The notes under the pieces were generated by a model that was given only the letters and a program-made list of their open reading frames with translations, searched no databases and was not told where the DNA came from. Positions 50,694-59,593 of a stretch of 64,000 nt of DNA are shown here, piece after piece. Position numbers and translations under genes: made by a program. Each line of letters starts with the position of its first letter. The first letter of the stretch is position 1. Source of the DNA: Patescibacterium sp964540895 (GTDB lineage: Bacteria > Patescibacteriota > Patescibacteriia > Patescibacteriales > Patescibacteriaceae). Location of the stretch: NCBI GenBank assembly GCA_964540895.1, contig CAZIOP010000001.1, forward strand, positions 248,001 through 312,000. Direction: 5' to 3'.

Positions 50694-51209
50694 ATGCCTC
50701 CAGTAAACATGCAAACTAAACGTCCAAAGAAGCAGAGTACTTATGGTATTCAGCTTCAGGAAAAGCAAAAAGCCAAAAAGATGTATGGCTTACGCGAAAA
50801 ACAATTTTTCTTGACTTTTTTGAAAGCCAAGAAGAAGGGTGACGCTGGTGAAAATTTACTACGTCTTTTAGAAATGCGTTTAGATAACGTAGTCTATCGT
50901 TTTGGTTTAGCAATTACACGAGCTCAAGCTCGTCAAATGGTTAACCATGCACAATTTGATGTTAATGGTAAAAAAGTTGATATCCCTTCCTATCAGTTGC
51001 AACCTGATGATGTAATTACTGTTCGTAAATCAAAGAAACAGAAAAAACAGTTTAGTGGTCTAGAAGAAAAGTTAAAGAAAGCTACAACTCCAGGTTGGGT
51101 CCATTTTGATCCAAGCGAAATGAGTGGCAAGATTTTACATGAACCAAAGAAAGAAGATTTAGACCAATCTATTAACAGTCAGTTAATTGTTGAATTCTAC
51201 TCACGTTAA
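50694..51209 (+). CDS. rpsD: Ribosomal protein S4, N-terminally shortened
   Basis: A 171-residue small-subunit protein. The body STYGIQLQEKQKAKKMYGLREKQF and the S4 RNA-binding domain LLRLLEMRLDNVVYRFGLAITRAQARQMV are canonical. The first ~30-35 residues of ordinary S4 (ARYTGP... and the zinc Cys cluster in Cys+ forms) are missing: the protein begins at the point that corresponds to the PPG-H segment. Only 20 nt separate it from rpsK, with a stop in frame, so a missed upstream start is impossible. Confidence 0.93.
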   Translation: MPPVNMQTKRPKKQSTYGIQLQEKQKAKKMYGLREKQFFLTFLKAKKKGDAGENLLRLLEMRLDNVVYRFGLAITRAQARQMVNHAQFDVNGKKVDIPSYQLQPDDVITVRKSKKQKKQFSGLEEKLKKATTPGWVHFDPSEMSGKILHEPKKEDLDQSINSQLIVEFYSR

Positions 51210-51220
51210 TTTACTATTTA

Positions 51221-51234
51221 TGCCCGTTTGGGCA
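51221..51234 (+). repeat. Small GC-rich hairpin before rpoA
   Basis: TGCCC-GTTT-GGGCA in the 39-nt gap between rpsD and rpoA, followed by a short T stretch. It could be a weak attenuator or a processing site between the ribosomal and polymerase parts of the operon. Confidence 0.5.
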
Positions 51235-51248
51235 GTATTTTCATACGT

Positions 51249-52091
51249 ATGACTAACATCGCTCTGCCAAAAAAATTAGCTTTTCTTCCTACCGAAGAAA
51301 AGAACCGTTTCAAAGCTGTTTTAGAGCCGCTAGCTCCTGGCTATGGAACAACGTTAGGTAATGCCTTGCGACGTGTTCTCTTGGCCTCGTTACCAGGAGC
51401 CGCTGTTATTGGTGCTAAGATTGAAGGTGCGACTCATGAATTCATGGCTCTACCTAGCATCAAAGAGGATGTGTTAGAAATATTATTAAATTTGAAAAAG
51501 ATTCGTTTACGATTAGACGACGGGGTTGATGAAGCTCGTTTAGTTTTAAGTGCATTTGGAGAAAAGGTAGTTACTGCCAAAGATATTACTAAACAAGCTG
51601 GAATTGAGATTACCAGCCCAGAAGTAGTTATAGCGCACTTAACTGATATGGGTGGCAAACTAGATATGGAAATCTTTGTTCGTCGCGGCGTTGGTTATGA
51701 AACAATCGAAAGCCGTGAAGTGAAAAAGAATGAACTTGGCTACATTGATGTTGACTCAATCTATTCACCAGTACTAACAGTTGGTTTAGACATTGAAAAC
51801 GTTCGTGTTGGTAAAATGGTTAACTGGGAGAAATTAATTTTAGAAATTGAAACAGATGGCACCATGACTGCTGAAGAAGCATTTAAAGCTAGTGCTGTTA
51901 TTTTGATTGAACAGTTAAACTCTGTTATGGCCTTGAATTCTACTGATGGTTCAGAAATTGAAGAAGTAGATGCTCCAGTTGAATCTTCTGAAGAAGAAAC
52001 TGCTTCCGAAGAAGTTAGTGCACCTGAAGTAATTGTTGATGAAGAAGTAGATGAAAAGAAAGCTAAGAAATCTAAGAAAGAAAAGAAATAA
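51249..52091 (+). CDS. rpoA: RNA polymerase alpha subunit without C-terminal domain
   Basis: A 280-residue protein. I chose the ATG at 51249 (MTNIALPKKLAFLPTEEKNRF); the TTG at 51228 lies in the hairpin. Residues about 1-234 are a complete alpha-NTD, which dimerises and holds beta and beta': EPLAPGYGTTLGNALRRVLLASLPGAAV and TDGTMTAEEAFKASAVILIEQL. Instead of a linker and alpha-CTD there is a 46-residue tail of Glu, Ser, Val and then Lys (EEVDAPVESSEEE ... KKAKKSKKEKK). The helix-hairpin-helix of the CTD is absent. Confidence 0.93.
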   Translation: MTNIALPKKLAFLPTEEKNRFKAVLEPLAPGYGTTLGNALRRVLLASLPGAAVIGAKIEGATHEFMALPSIKEDVLEILLNLKKIRLRLDDGVDEARLVLSAFGEKVVTAKDITKQAGIEITSPEVVIAHLTDMGGKLDMEIFVRRGVGYETIESREVKKNELGYIDVDSIYSPVLTVGLDIENVRVGKMVNWEKLILEIETDGTMTAEEAFKASAVILIEQLNSVMALNSTDGSEIEEVDAPVESSEEETASEEVSAPEVIVDEEVDEKKAKKSKKEKK

Positions 52092-52097
52092 TTTTGT

Positions 52098-52448
52098 ATG
52101 CGTCACCGTAATACCAGTAAAATTCTAGATAGAAAGAAAGCTCCTCGCGAAATGATGCTTCGTAACTTAGCGGCTAGTGTTTTGTTATATGAAAAAGTAA
52201 AAACCACTGAAGCTAAAGCCAAGACAGTTCGTTCATTAGTGGAAAGATTGATTACCACTGCTAAGACTGGTAATTTAACTGCTCGTCGTACTTTGATTAG
52301 CACACTACCTCAACCGTTGGCTGTTAAGAAAGCTATGGATGTCTTAGGTGTTCGTTATAAAGAACGAGCTGGTGGTTATACTCGAATTATTAAACTTGGA
52401 ACCAGAGTAGGCGATGGTGCTTCGATGGTACAAATTGAACTAGTCTAA
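52098..52448 (+). CDS. rplQ: Ribosomal protein L17
   Basis: A 116-residue large-subunit protein. MRHRNTSKILDRKKAPREMMLRNLAASVLLYEKVKTTEAKAK and ERAGGYTRIIKLGTRVGDGASMVQIEL are canonical and at normal length. It starts 6 nt after rpoA, in the usual order. Confidence 0.96.
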   Translation: MRHRNTSKILDRKKAPREMMLRNLAASVLLYEKVKTTEAKAKTVRSLVERLITTAKTGNLTARRTLISTLPQPLAVKKAMDVLGVRYKERAGGYTRIIKLGTRVGDGASMVQIELV

Positions 52449-52450
52449 AT

Positions 52451-52813
52451 ATGCCTAATAAACCAATTACAAGAAATCGACATGAGATTGATGCCACAGA
52501 TCTAACCATTGGTCGATTATCAACTCGCATTACTACCTTATTACGTGGTAAACATAAAGTTGGGTATCAACCTCATCTTGATCATGGTGATATTGTTACG
52601 GTATCTAATGTTGATAAAGCTAAGTTCTCTGGCAAGAAGCTATCTCAGAAAGAATATTACAGTTATTCAGGTTACCCAGGTGGTTTAAAAACTAAGAAGA
52701 TGTCTGATGTGTTTAAAGAAAAGCCTGGAGATGTTTTGAAACGAGCTGTTAAACAAATGTTGCCCGCTACTCGCTTGCGCGAAGGTATGATGAAGCGTTT
52801 GATTGTTAAATAA
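52451..52813 (+). CDS. rplM: Ribosomal protein L13
   Basis: A 120-residue large-subunit protein: RHEIDATDLTIGRLSTRITTLLRGKHK, HLDHGDIVTVSN, and YSGYPGGLKT are canonical. It is about 20 residues shorter than the E. coli protein, ending soon after MLPATRLREGMMKRL, so the C-terminal tail is missing. It lies 2 nt after rplQ and is followed by rpsI. Confidence 0.95.
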   Translation: MPNKPITRNRHEIDATDLTIGRLSTRITTLLRGKHKVGYQPHLDHGDIVTVSNVDKAKFSGKKLSQKEYYSYSGYPGGLKTKKMSDVFKEKPGDVLKRAVKQMLPATRLREGMMKRLIVK

Positions 52814-52821
52814 ACTATCCT

Positions 52822-53265
52822 ATGACTGAAGTTAAAGCTAAAACAGTAAAGAAAGTAGAAAAGGTGCCAACTGCTGGTCGCTATATTGAAGTTATGGGTA
52901 AGCGCAAAACAGCTGCGGCTCGAGTTCGTTTGTTCCAAAACGGTAGTGGTAAGATTACTGTTAATGATGTTGATTTGAAAGAATATTTCCCAACTCCAAT
53001 TGCTCAAACGATTGTTCAAGAACCATTAAAATTAACAGCTTTAGATACTCAACTAGATTTTACTGTTAAAGTACATGGTGGTGGTAAACAAGGCCAAGCT
53101 GAAGCAGTTCGACATGGTATAGCTTGTGGCCTACTTGCTCTAAACATTAACTTACGCTCAGTTCTGAAAGCTGAAGGTTGGTTAACTCGCGATGCACGTA
53201 AAAAAGAACGAAAGAAGCCTGGCTTGAAAAAGGCTCGTCGCGCTCCACAATGGAGTAAGCGTTAA
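52822..53265 (+). CDS. rpsI: Ribosomal protein S9
   Basis: A 147-residue small-subunit protein. RYIEVMGKRKTAAARVRLFQNGSGKITVN and HGGGKQGQAEAVRHGIACGLL are canonical. The C-terminal tail KKPGLKKARRAPQWSKR, ending in the KR that reaches the P-site tRNA, is intact. It is the last gene of the operon, closed by a strong terminator 10 nt later. Confidence 0.96.
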   Translation: MTEVKAKTVKKVEKVPTAGRYIEVMGKRKTAAARVRLFQNGSGKITVNDVDLKEYFPTPIAQTIVQEPLKLTALDTQLDFTVKVHGGGKQGQAEAVRHGIACGLLALNINLRSVLKAEGWLTRDARKKERKKPGLKKARRAPQWSKR

Positions 53266-53274
53266 ACTTCAATT

Positions 53275-53303
53275 AAACGCCCGTTTCTCGGGCGTTTTTT
53301 TAT
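53275..53303 (+). terminator. Strong intrinsic terminator of the ribosomal operon
   Basis: AAACGCCCG (53275-53283) and CGGGCGTTT (53289-53297) form a 9-bp GC-rich stem with a 5-nt loop, followed by a T-run. Confidence 0.92.
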
Positions 53304-53331
53304 TGCTCAAACAAGGTCAAAATGCTAGGAT
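53303..53331 (+). promoter_or_regulatory. Promoter of the gpsA-like gene
   Basis: TTGCTC (53303-53308), a 17-bp spacer ending in TGC, and TAGGAT (53326-53331). The ATG at 53339 follows after 7 nt, predicting leaderless mRNA. Confidence 0.55.
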
Positions 53332-53338
53332 AGAGCAT

Positions 53339-54352
53339 ATGCCAGTAGTATTAATCTATGGTTTGGGTAACTTTGGGTATGCCATTCTTAAGCATTTAGA
53401 TAGGTATAAATCAGATACCTATACCATTGCTGCTTTTGATAGAAATCCATTAGTTATGGATAGGCTGCGAAAGTCACGTCGGCATGCTCATATTAAACCA
53501 CAACATAGAATTTCAAGAAGAATTATATTACCAGATACCTTGGAGGAAATTTTTTCTCGAGTTGATATTTTGATTTTAGCAGTGACAGCTTCATCATTAC
53601 CTGAAGTAATTGCTAATTTTAATGCGGTCACACCCCCTCGAAAAAAAATTGTGGTTATTAATACAGCCAAAGCTTTAGCACCAATTACCGGCAAGCGTTT
53701 AGAGGAAGTAGTAGAAGAATATTTTCTACCAGCTCATACCTATGTCTACTTAGCTGGCGGAACTATTGCAGAAGATTTATTTAATTCATATCCATTGGGA
53801 GCCACCTTAGCTTCAAGAAGTACTAAGAGTTTACAAGTAGCTGAAGCCTTGTTAGCATCACGAAGTTTTAGGTTATACCATACTAGTGATGTTGCCGGTA
53901 CTGAATATTGTGCGGCTTTTAAAAATGTTATATCAATTTTTGCCGGAATTGTTTCGGGACTGGGCTGGCCCTATGGCTCCGAAACTTATTTTATCTCACG
54001 GTTTAGTCGGGAAGTGGAACGCTTTGTGATTAAAGAATTAAAAGGTAAGCCAACGACGTTTAGTATGGATAGTCAGTGTTGGGGGAATGATTTATGGATG
54101 AGTTGTACTGGTAAAACACGAAACAGAGAATTTGGTTATTTAATTGGTCGCGGAATGTCAGTTGAGAAAGCTAATTTGAAAATGAAAAAATCTAAAAAGT
54201 CAGTTGAGGGTTTGACTACCATCAAGATTTTAACTAAGTTATCACCGAGATTAAAGAATTATCCTTTTTTAGATACTATGCGACAAATTATTATTCAAGG
54301 AAAATCACCAGAAAAAAGTATTACTCGTTTAATTGAAGCTAAAGTTATTTAG
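53339..54352 (+). CDS. NAD-dependent glycerol-3-phosphate dehydrogenase-like protein
   Basis: A 337-residue two-domain dehydrogenase of the GpsA family. I chose the ATG at 53339 (MPVVLIYGLGNFGYAIL); the TTG at 53303 lies in the promoter. The NAD loop is GLGNFGYA, followed by INTAKAL and AGGTIAEDLF, and the catalytic segment GTEYCAAFKNVISIFAGIVSGLG with the family Lys. ERFVIKELKGKPTTF and GNDLWMSCTGKTRNREFG match the C-terminal motifs, but loosely. It heads a glycan operon, so the substrate could be sn-glycerol 3-phosphate for lipids or for a glycerol-containing polymer. A relative acting on another hydroxy acid is possible. Confidence 0.8.
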   Translation: MPVVLIYGLGNFGYAILKHLDRYKSDTYTIAAFDRNPLVMDRLRKSRRHAHIKPQHRISRRIILPDTLEEIFSRVDILILAVTASSLPEVIANFNAVTPPRKKIVVINTAKALAPITGKRLEEVVEEYFLPAHTYVYLAGGTIAEDLFNSYPLGATLASRSTKSLQVAEALLASRSFRLYHTSDVAGTEYCAAFKNVISIFAGIVSGLGWPYGSETYFISRFSREVERFVIKELKGKPTTFSMDSQCWGNDLWMSCTGKTRNREFGYLIGRGMSVEKANLKMKKSKKSVEGLTTIKILTKLSPRLKNYPFLDTMRQIIIQGKSPEKSITRLIEAKVI

Positions 54353-54353
54353 T

Positions 54354-55799
54354 ATGTCTGAAAAAATTACTAGCATTGCTCGCAACACCTCATATTTTAC
54401 GTTAGCGTTAGTATTACAAAAGGTTATCTCTTTAACCTATTTCACCATGTATGCCAGAGAACTTGGTCCTAGTGACTTAGGTCAATATTATTTTGCTATT
54501 TCCGTTACCTCAATTTTTGCAATTTTTATTGATTTTGGGTTAAGCAATATTTTAACTAGGGAAGTGGCTAAGCACCCAGAGAAATCTTCTCATTTATTGG
54601 GTAATATATTAAGTGTTAAATTGTTGTTAACAATACTAACTATTGGCTTCTTAGCAATCTGGACAACTTGGTGGGGGCATAGTGAATTAACTCGAGATTT
54701 AGTGTATATATCAGCTATTGCTATGGTGCTTGATAATATAACAGGTATTTTTTATGCGATTGCCCGAGGTTTCCATAATTTAAAATTTGAAAGTATTGCT
54801 TCAGTTATTTTTCAGGTGATAGTCTTAGTTATTAGTTTAATTATTATTAATCTTGAAGCGGATATACGCTGGTTAATGCTTTCTTTAGTTACAGCTAGTT
54901 TATTTAATTTAATATATTCAATTATTATTGTTCACAGAAAGTTTAAATTACATTGGCATTTTAGTTGGGACAAAGATATACTTCGTCAAATTATGTGGCT
55001 AGCCTTGCCATTTGCTTTATATGGAATTTTTCAACGGTTTTATACTTTTTTTGATTCAATTCTATTGTTTAAATTTGCCGGTGATAGGGCTGTAGGATTA
55101 TACCAAATACCATTTAAAATTATTGTAGCCATTCAATTTTTACCAATGGCTTTTACGGCCTCACTCTATCCAGCCATGAGTGCCTATTGGCAACGCAATC
55201 GTGAGCAGTTACGGATAACATTCGAACGAGCTATTACATATTCATTAATTATTGGAGTCCCAATTATGATAGGTACTATTGTGTTAGCTGATCAATTAAT
55301 TTTGTTATTTAAAGAAGGGTATGCGGAGGCAATCATTCCATTACAGGTTTCAATGATAGCTGTACCATTTATGTTTTTAAGTTTTCCAATTGGTTCGTTA
55401 TTAAATGCCTGTGACCGACAAAAACGTAATACAGTTAATATTGCCTTAATCGCAATCACGAGTGCATTATTAAATTTCTATCTCATCCCACGTTTAGGAG
55501 TAATTGGAGCTTGCATCACAACTGTTGTTACTAGTATGGGTATGATTGTGCTTGGATTATTAGTAGTACCAGAAATTATTACGATACGAGTAATGAAATT
55601 AATACAAGTGATGTTAAAAATTGTAGCGGCGGGAATTTTAATGGGGATTGCTGTGACTTACCTCAAACATATGTTCCCGACAGCGGTAACTATTGTGATA
55701 GCGTCAGTAATATACGCAGCAGCTCTTTTTCTCTTTCGTGGATTTACTACCCAAGACATTAGAAGTATTATGTCTTCATTTAGAAAAAAGGCTGCTTAA
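54354..55799 (+). CDS. Polysaccharide flippase (Wzx/MVF-like)
   Basis: A 481-residue membrane protein with about 14 helices, of the MOP exporter group that flips lipid-linked oligosaccharides outwards. I chose the ATG at 54354 (MSEKITSIARNTSYFTLALVLQKVISLTY). Family signs are ARELGPSDLGQYYFAISVTSIFAIFIDFGLSNILTREVAK at the N-terminus and the paired halves. It lies 1 nt after the gpsA-like gene, and GT4 follows 14 nt later. Confidence 0.9.
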   Translation: MSEKITSIARNTSYFTLALVLQKVISLTYFTMYARELGPSDLGQYYFAISVTSIFAIFIDFGLSNILTREVAKHPEKSSHLLGNILSVKLLLTILTIGFLAIWTTWWGHSELTRDLVYISAIAMVLDNITGIFYAIARGFHNLKFESIASVIFQVIVLVISLIIINLEADIRWLMLSLVTASLFNLIYSIIIVHRKFKLHWHFSWDKDILRQIMWLALPFALYGIFQRFYTFFDSILLFKFAGDRAVGLYQIPFKIIVAIQFLPMAFTASLYPAMSAYWQRNREQLRITFERAITYSLIIGVPIMIGTIVLADQLILLFKEGYAEAIIPLQVSMIAVPFMFLSFPIGSLLNACDRQKRNTVNIALIAITSALLNFYLIPRLGVIGACITTVVTSMGMIVLGLLVVPEIITIRVMKLIQVMLKIVAAGILMGIAVTYLKHMFPTAVTIVIASVIYAAALFLFRGFTTQDIRSIMSSFRKKAA

Positions 55800-55813
55800 C
55801 TATCTGTCTATAT

Positions 55814-56881
55814 ATGAAAACTATTTTAGTAACCTTATCTTCTCCATTGGAAATTGGTGGGGTTCAAACATACTATAATAAATTAAAGCAGTATTGGTCA
55901 TCTGATTTACAACTTATTACTAATCAAGATAGTGCTTTGATAGGTCGTTTCTTGCCCTTTTTTGGCTGGTTAAAGGGTTTTTTTAGCCTTTTACCTGCCT
56001 TGAGGCGAGAAAAGCCAGAATGGGTCTTAGCGGGCGAAATTTTGCCAGTGGGGACAATAGTGTATCTAGCCTCTTTTTTTGTTAGATCTTTTAAATATGG
56101 GGTCTTCTTACATGGGTTAGATTTTTCTATGATTCAAAAAGTTCCCAGAAAACAATGGTTAGCCAAGCTAATTTTACACAAAGCTAATATTATTATTTGT
56201 GCCAATCAACATACGGCCACTGAAGTAAGAAAATTATATCCTGATGTAAAAAATATTGCAGTGGTAAATCCTGGAGTAGAAATTAATAACTTAGTAGTAA
56301 AACAAAATAATAAAATAAAAGTTACAGAGGGTACATTTGTTTTACTGACAGTGGGGAGATTAATCAAACGTAAAGGAGTTGATAAAACGCTTTTAGCAAT
56401 TGCTAGACTAAAAAATATTATTCCTAATCTGCGCTATGTTATTATAGGAGACGGACCAGATAAACAATATCTGGAAGATTTAATTCGTGAGTTACAAATT
56501 AGCGATATAGTAACAATGATTAATGGAGCAAATGATGAAGAAAAAAATCAATGGTTAACCACTTGTGATATTTTTATTATGCCAACTCGGAATATTGAAG
56601 GTGATTATGAAGGCTTTGGCATTGTTTATTTAGAGGCTGGTTTTTTTGGAAAACCAGTGATAGCTGGAAACAGTGGGGGAGTTAGCGATGCCGTGCAGCA
56701 CGAACGTAATGGCCTAGTAGTTGATGGAAATAATGAAATGGAAATTGGTGAAGCAATTGTTCGACTCTATAATGACAACATGTTACGAACTAAATTAGGC
56801 AATCAAGGACGAGAGTTAAGTTTAGCAAGTGGTTGGGAACAACGAGTTAAAGCTATTGAGACTTTATTAGTAAATGTATGA
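55814..56881 (+). CDS. GT4-family glycosyltransferase
   Basis: A 355-residue GT-B enzyme. SSPLEIGGVQTYYNKL at the N-terminus, VLLTVGRLIKRKGVDKTLLAIARL and the E-x7-E motif EGFGIVYLEAGFFGKPVIAG are all clear and place it with PimB-like mannosyltransferases. Its stop overlaps the start of the next gene (ATGA). Confidence 0.92.
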   Translation: MKTILVTLSSPLEIGGVQTYYNKLKQYWSSDLQLITNQDSALIGRFLPFFGWLKGFFSLLPALRREKPEWVLAGEILPVGTIVYLASFFVRSFKYGVFLHGLDFSMIQKVPRKQWLAKLILHKANIIICANQHTATEVRKLYPDVKNIAVVNPGVEINNLVVKQNNKIKVTEGTFVLLTVGRLIKRKGVDKTLLAIARLKNIIPNLRYVIIGDGPDKQYLEDLIRELQISDIVTMINGANDEEKNQWLTTCDIFIMPTRNIEGDYEGFGIVYLEAGFFGKPVIAGNSGGVSDAVQHERNGLVVDGNNEMEIGEAIVRLYNDNMLRTKLGNQGRELSLASGWEQRVKAIETLLVNV

Positions 56882-57579
56882 ATGAATTAATTAGTATTAT
56901 TATCCCGGTTTATAATCAAGCTGACAAAATTGGTGATTGTTTAGATAGTATTTTAAAGCAAACATATCAACATATTGAAGTGATTGTTGTTAACGATGGC
57001 TCATCTGATAGAATAGATGAAATTATAGAGAGCTATAAAACTAAGTTTAGTAATGGTAATTTATTTTATTTTTCTAAAGAGAATGAAGGCTCAAATCCTA
57101 CAAGAAATTTTGGGTATTCCAAAGCAGCAGGGGAGTATTTGTTATTTTGTGATGCTGACATAACACTCAAGTCAGATATGTTAGAGAAAATGATGGTTGC
57201 CCTACAAACTCATCAAGAAGTTAGTTTTGTCTTCTCGGCTTTTTATTACGGACCCAAGTTGTTTCGATTATTTCCGTATGATGAGAATCGCTTACGAGCC
57301 ATGCCCTATATTCATACAACCTCTTTAATCAGACGAGAACATTTTCCTGGTTTTGATAATTCAATTCGTCGATTGCAAGATTGGGACTTATGGTTGACTA
57401 TGCTTCGTAATCATCATCGTGGTTTTTGGCTTGAAGAACCTTTATTCAAAGTTAAAACCAGCGGACATATTAGTACCTGGTTACCGCGTTTTACCTACAA
57501 ATTATTTCCTTTTTTACCAAGCGTGCAGAAGTATAAGGAATCAGTTAGATATATAAAACATAAACATGACATTGCCTAA
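56878..57579 (+). CDS. GT2-family glycosyltransferase
   Basis: A 233-residue GT-A enzyme: ISIIIPVYNQADKIGDCLDSILKQTYQHIEVIVVNDGSSD, NEGSNPTRNFGYSKAAGEYLLFCDADITL, and LQDWDLWLTML are typical. The metal motif is DAD. It overlaps the GT4 by 4 nt and the DUF192 gene by 14 nt. It probably adds a residue to the oligosaccharide that the flippase exports. Confidence 0.91.
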   Translation: MNELISIIIPVYNQADKIGDCLDSILKQTYQHIEVIVVNDGSSDRIDEIIESYKTKFSNGNLFYFSKENEGSNPTRNFGYSKAAGEYLLFCDADITLKSDMLEKMMVALQTHQEVSFVFSAFYYGPKLFRLFPYDENRLRAMPYIHTTSLIRREHFPGFDNSIRRLQDWDLWLTMLRNHHRGFWLEEPLFKVKTSGHISTWLPRFTYKLFPFLPSVQKYKESVRYIKHKHDIA

Positions 57580-58030
57580 AATAGTTATTTTTTGTGCCAT
57601 AATTACTGGTAGCGGCTTGGCTATCTTAGCTAGTATGCGCGTGAGTCAATCAACTGCTATTAGAGAGACGCTAAATGGCAAACCAATTCATTTGGAACTA
57701 GCTATCTCTCCTACACAGCAATACCAAGGTTTAAGTGACCGTGACAGTTTATGTCAGCAGTGTGGTATGCTGTTTCCTTTTACTAAAACTGAACCCACAG
57801 TTTTTGTAATGCGACGAATGAATTTTCCGCTTGATATTGTGTGGATAAAAAATAATGAGGTAGTGGGTGTCAGTGAAAACATAGCTCCTGAACATACACC
57901 TCCGTACACTCCGTACCCTTCACCTGAAGCAGTTGATATGGTTCTAGAATTAAATGCCGGTATGTCTAATTACTATAATTTACGAACAGGAGAAAAAGTT
58001 ATCTTAATTCAATTAGCTACCAACTCTTAG
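57566..58030 (+). CDS. DUF192-family membrane-anchored protein
   Basis: A 154-residue protein with an N-terminal hydrophobic anchor (IVIFCAIITGSGLAILASM) and a DUF192 domain: LELAISPTQQYQGLSDRD, GMLFPF, VMRRMNFPLDIVWI and the end LELNAGMSNYYNLRTGEKV. The family is small, usually exported and of unknown biochemical role. A Cys pair (CQQC) follows SDRDSL. It overlaps the preceding GT2 gene and lies 1 nt before the ligase-like gene, so the genes are translationally coupled. Confidence 0.88.
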   Translation: MTLPKIVIFCAIITGSGLAILASMRVSQSTAIRETLNGKPIHLELAISPTQQYQGLSDRDSLCQQCGMLFPFTKTEPTVFVMRRMNFPLDIVWIKNNEVVGVSENIAPEHTPPYTPYPSPEAVDMVLELNAGMSNYYNLRTGEKVILIQLATNS

Positions 58031-58031
58031 T

Positions 58032-59519
58032 ATGATATCAAAGTCTTTGTTATATAAAGTTATCGGGGTATTAGTTGGGATAGAAATACTATCATACCTT
58101 GGTTTCTTATACCCAAGTTTAGGTATACTGGTGACTAGTATAATTATCATTGTTGCGTTGGTGGTTAGTTTAAAAAATATTAACTACGGTTTGATATTAG
58201 TTTTAGCAGAGTTAATTATTGGTTCACAGGGGTACTTATTTTCTTTGACTATTGAGGATACCAGAATATCGTTACGTATGGTGTTATGGATTGTTGTCAT
58301 GGCCGTTTGGTTAGCTAATGAAGTACGTGAGTATTTGAAGAACAAGCAGTACGTTATTAAGTATCAGTCTCTATCATATTTTCGCCAATTAATTACTATT
58401 GCCTTGGTTTTAGGATTAGGGGTAATTGCTGGGTCCGTCTATAACAATGATAGTTCCTTTTTCTTTTTAGAAGCCAAGCGTTGGTTATATATTCTTATTC
58501 TTTTACCTTTGTTAACATCATTTAAATCAAAAGAAGATCTAGAAAAATTAATTACCGTGGTAACTGGAGCTGTTGTGGTGTTATGTTTACATGGTTTAGC
58601 TCTTGTATATATATTCTCACATGGATTTACACCCTTAGTTTATAATGTCTATGCGTGGATGCGTTTTGATTTACTAGGAGAAGTTACTTTGTCAGCTGGT
58701 GGTTTTTATCGAGTGTTTATGCAATCGCATATTTTTCTTTTGCCAGCCTTAGGGGTAAGTTTTATTTTATTTTTGAAGGAGTGGTTTAAAGATACATGGA
58801 AATTTAATTGGTATTCAACCATCTTACTAAAAATAACAATTATTTCTGGCACTATTCTTATTGCTACGTTATCTCGAAGTTTTTGGCTTGGATTATTAGT
58901 AGCCGGGTTTATAACTGGAATATCATACGTTTTAATTATAAAACCAACAGTAAAGGTAATTGCCCAATCTTTAGGTATAAGTTTAGGAGTAGTGATTATG
59001 AGTTTTCTTCTCTTTATTATCGTAGTTCGTTTTCCATTGCCTAAGCCAACAGCTGAACTTGATGCTGCTTTGTTAAGTGATCGTGTTTCTGGTTCTCAAG
59101 CAGGTATTGCTTCACGGTGGTCACTACTACCGGTTATGTGGACTGAAATTAAAAAGTCGCCACTCTGGGGTCATGGATTTGGGAAAACAGTGACATATCA
59201 TACGAGTGATCCTCGAATTACTTTAACAACGATTGATGGCAAATACACCACGTATGCTTTTGAGTGGGGCTGGTTAGATATATGGCTCAAATTTGGTTTA
59301 CTCGGTGTCCTTGCGTTTGGTTGGTTATTATTCAGTCTTCTAAAAGATAGTTTAAAATTATTAAAAAAAAATTCAGCTAAGGGTAGTATTTTGTTGTTCA
59401 ACTTAGTAGCTTTAATTATTGTTCATTTTTTTACCCCGTACCTTAATCATCCTTTAGGGTTTGGCTATCTTGGTTTAATAATATTATTTTTACAACGAAA
59501 TATTAATCAAACCGAATAG
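58032..59519 (+). CDS. O-antigen ligase/polymerase-like membrane protein
   Basis: A 495-residue protein with about 12 hydrophobic segments, of the Wzy_C/WaaL type. The large external loop contains AALLSDRVSGSQAGIASRWSLLPVMWTEIKKSPLWGHGFGKTV, where R-x2-x-W...P..G.G.G is the usual ligase motif. It would polymerise or ligate the lipid-linked glycan outside the membrane. It is the last gene of the gpsA-flippase-GT operon. Confidence 0.88.
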   Translation: MISKSLLYKVIGVLVGIEILSYLGFLYPSLGILVTSIIIIVALVVSLKNINYGLILVLAELIIGSQGYLFSLTIEDTRISLRMVLWIVVMAVWLANEVREYLKNKQYVIKYQSLSYFRQLITIALVLGLGVIAGSVYNNDSSFFFLEAKRWLYILILLPLLTSFKSKEDLEKLITVVTGAVVVLCLHGLALVYIFSHGFTPLVYNVYAWMRFDLLGEVTLSAGGFYRVFMQSHIFLLPALGVSFILFLKEWFKDTWKFNWYSTILLKITIISGTILIATLSRSFWLGLLVAGFITGISYVLIIKPTVKVIAQSLGISLGVVIMSFLLFIIVVRFPLPKPTAELDAALLSDRVSGSQAGIASRWSLLPVMWTEIKKSPLWGHGFGKTVTYHTSDPRITLTTIDGKYTTYAFEWGWLDIWLKFGLLGVLAFGWLLFSLLKDSLKLLKKNSAKGSILLFNLVALIIVHFFTPYLNHPLGFGYLGLIILFLQRNINQTE

Positions 59520-59529
59520 GTAGTCTTGC

Positions 59530-59558
59530 TTGCCAAATTTTGGCAGATATTGTATAGT
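59530..59558 (+). promoter_or_regulatory. greA promoter
   Basis: TTGCCA (59530-59535), a 17-bp spacer ending in TTG, and TATAGT (59553-59558). A leader of about 28 nt contains the purine-rich GAAGAG, a weak ribosome-binding site. Confidence 0.65.
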
Positions 59559-59593
59559 GAAAGCCGTTATTAAATTTAAATTACGAAGAGAAT

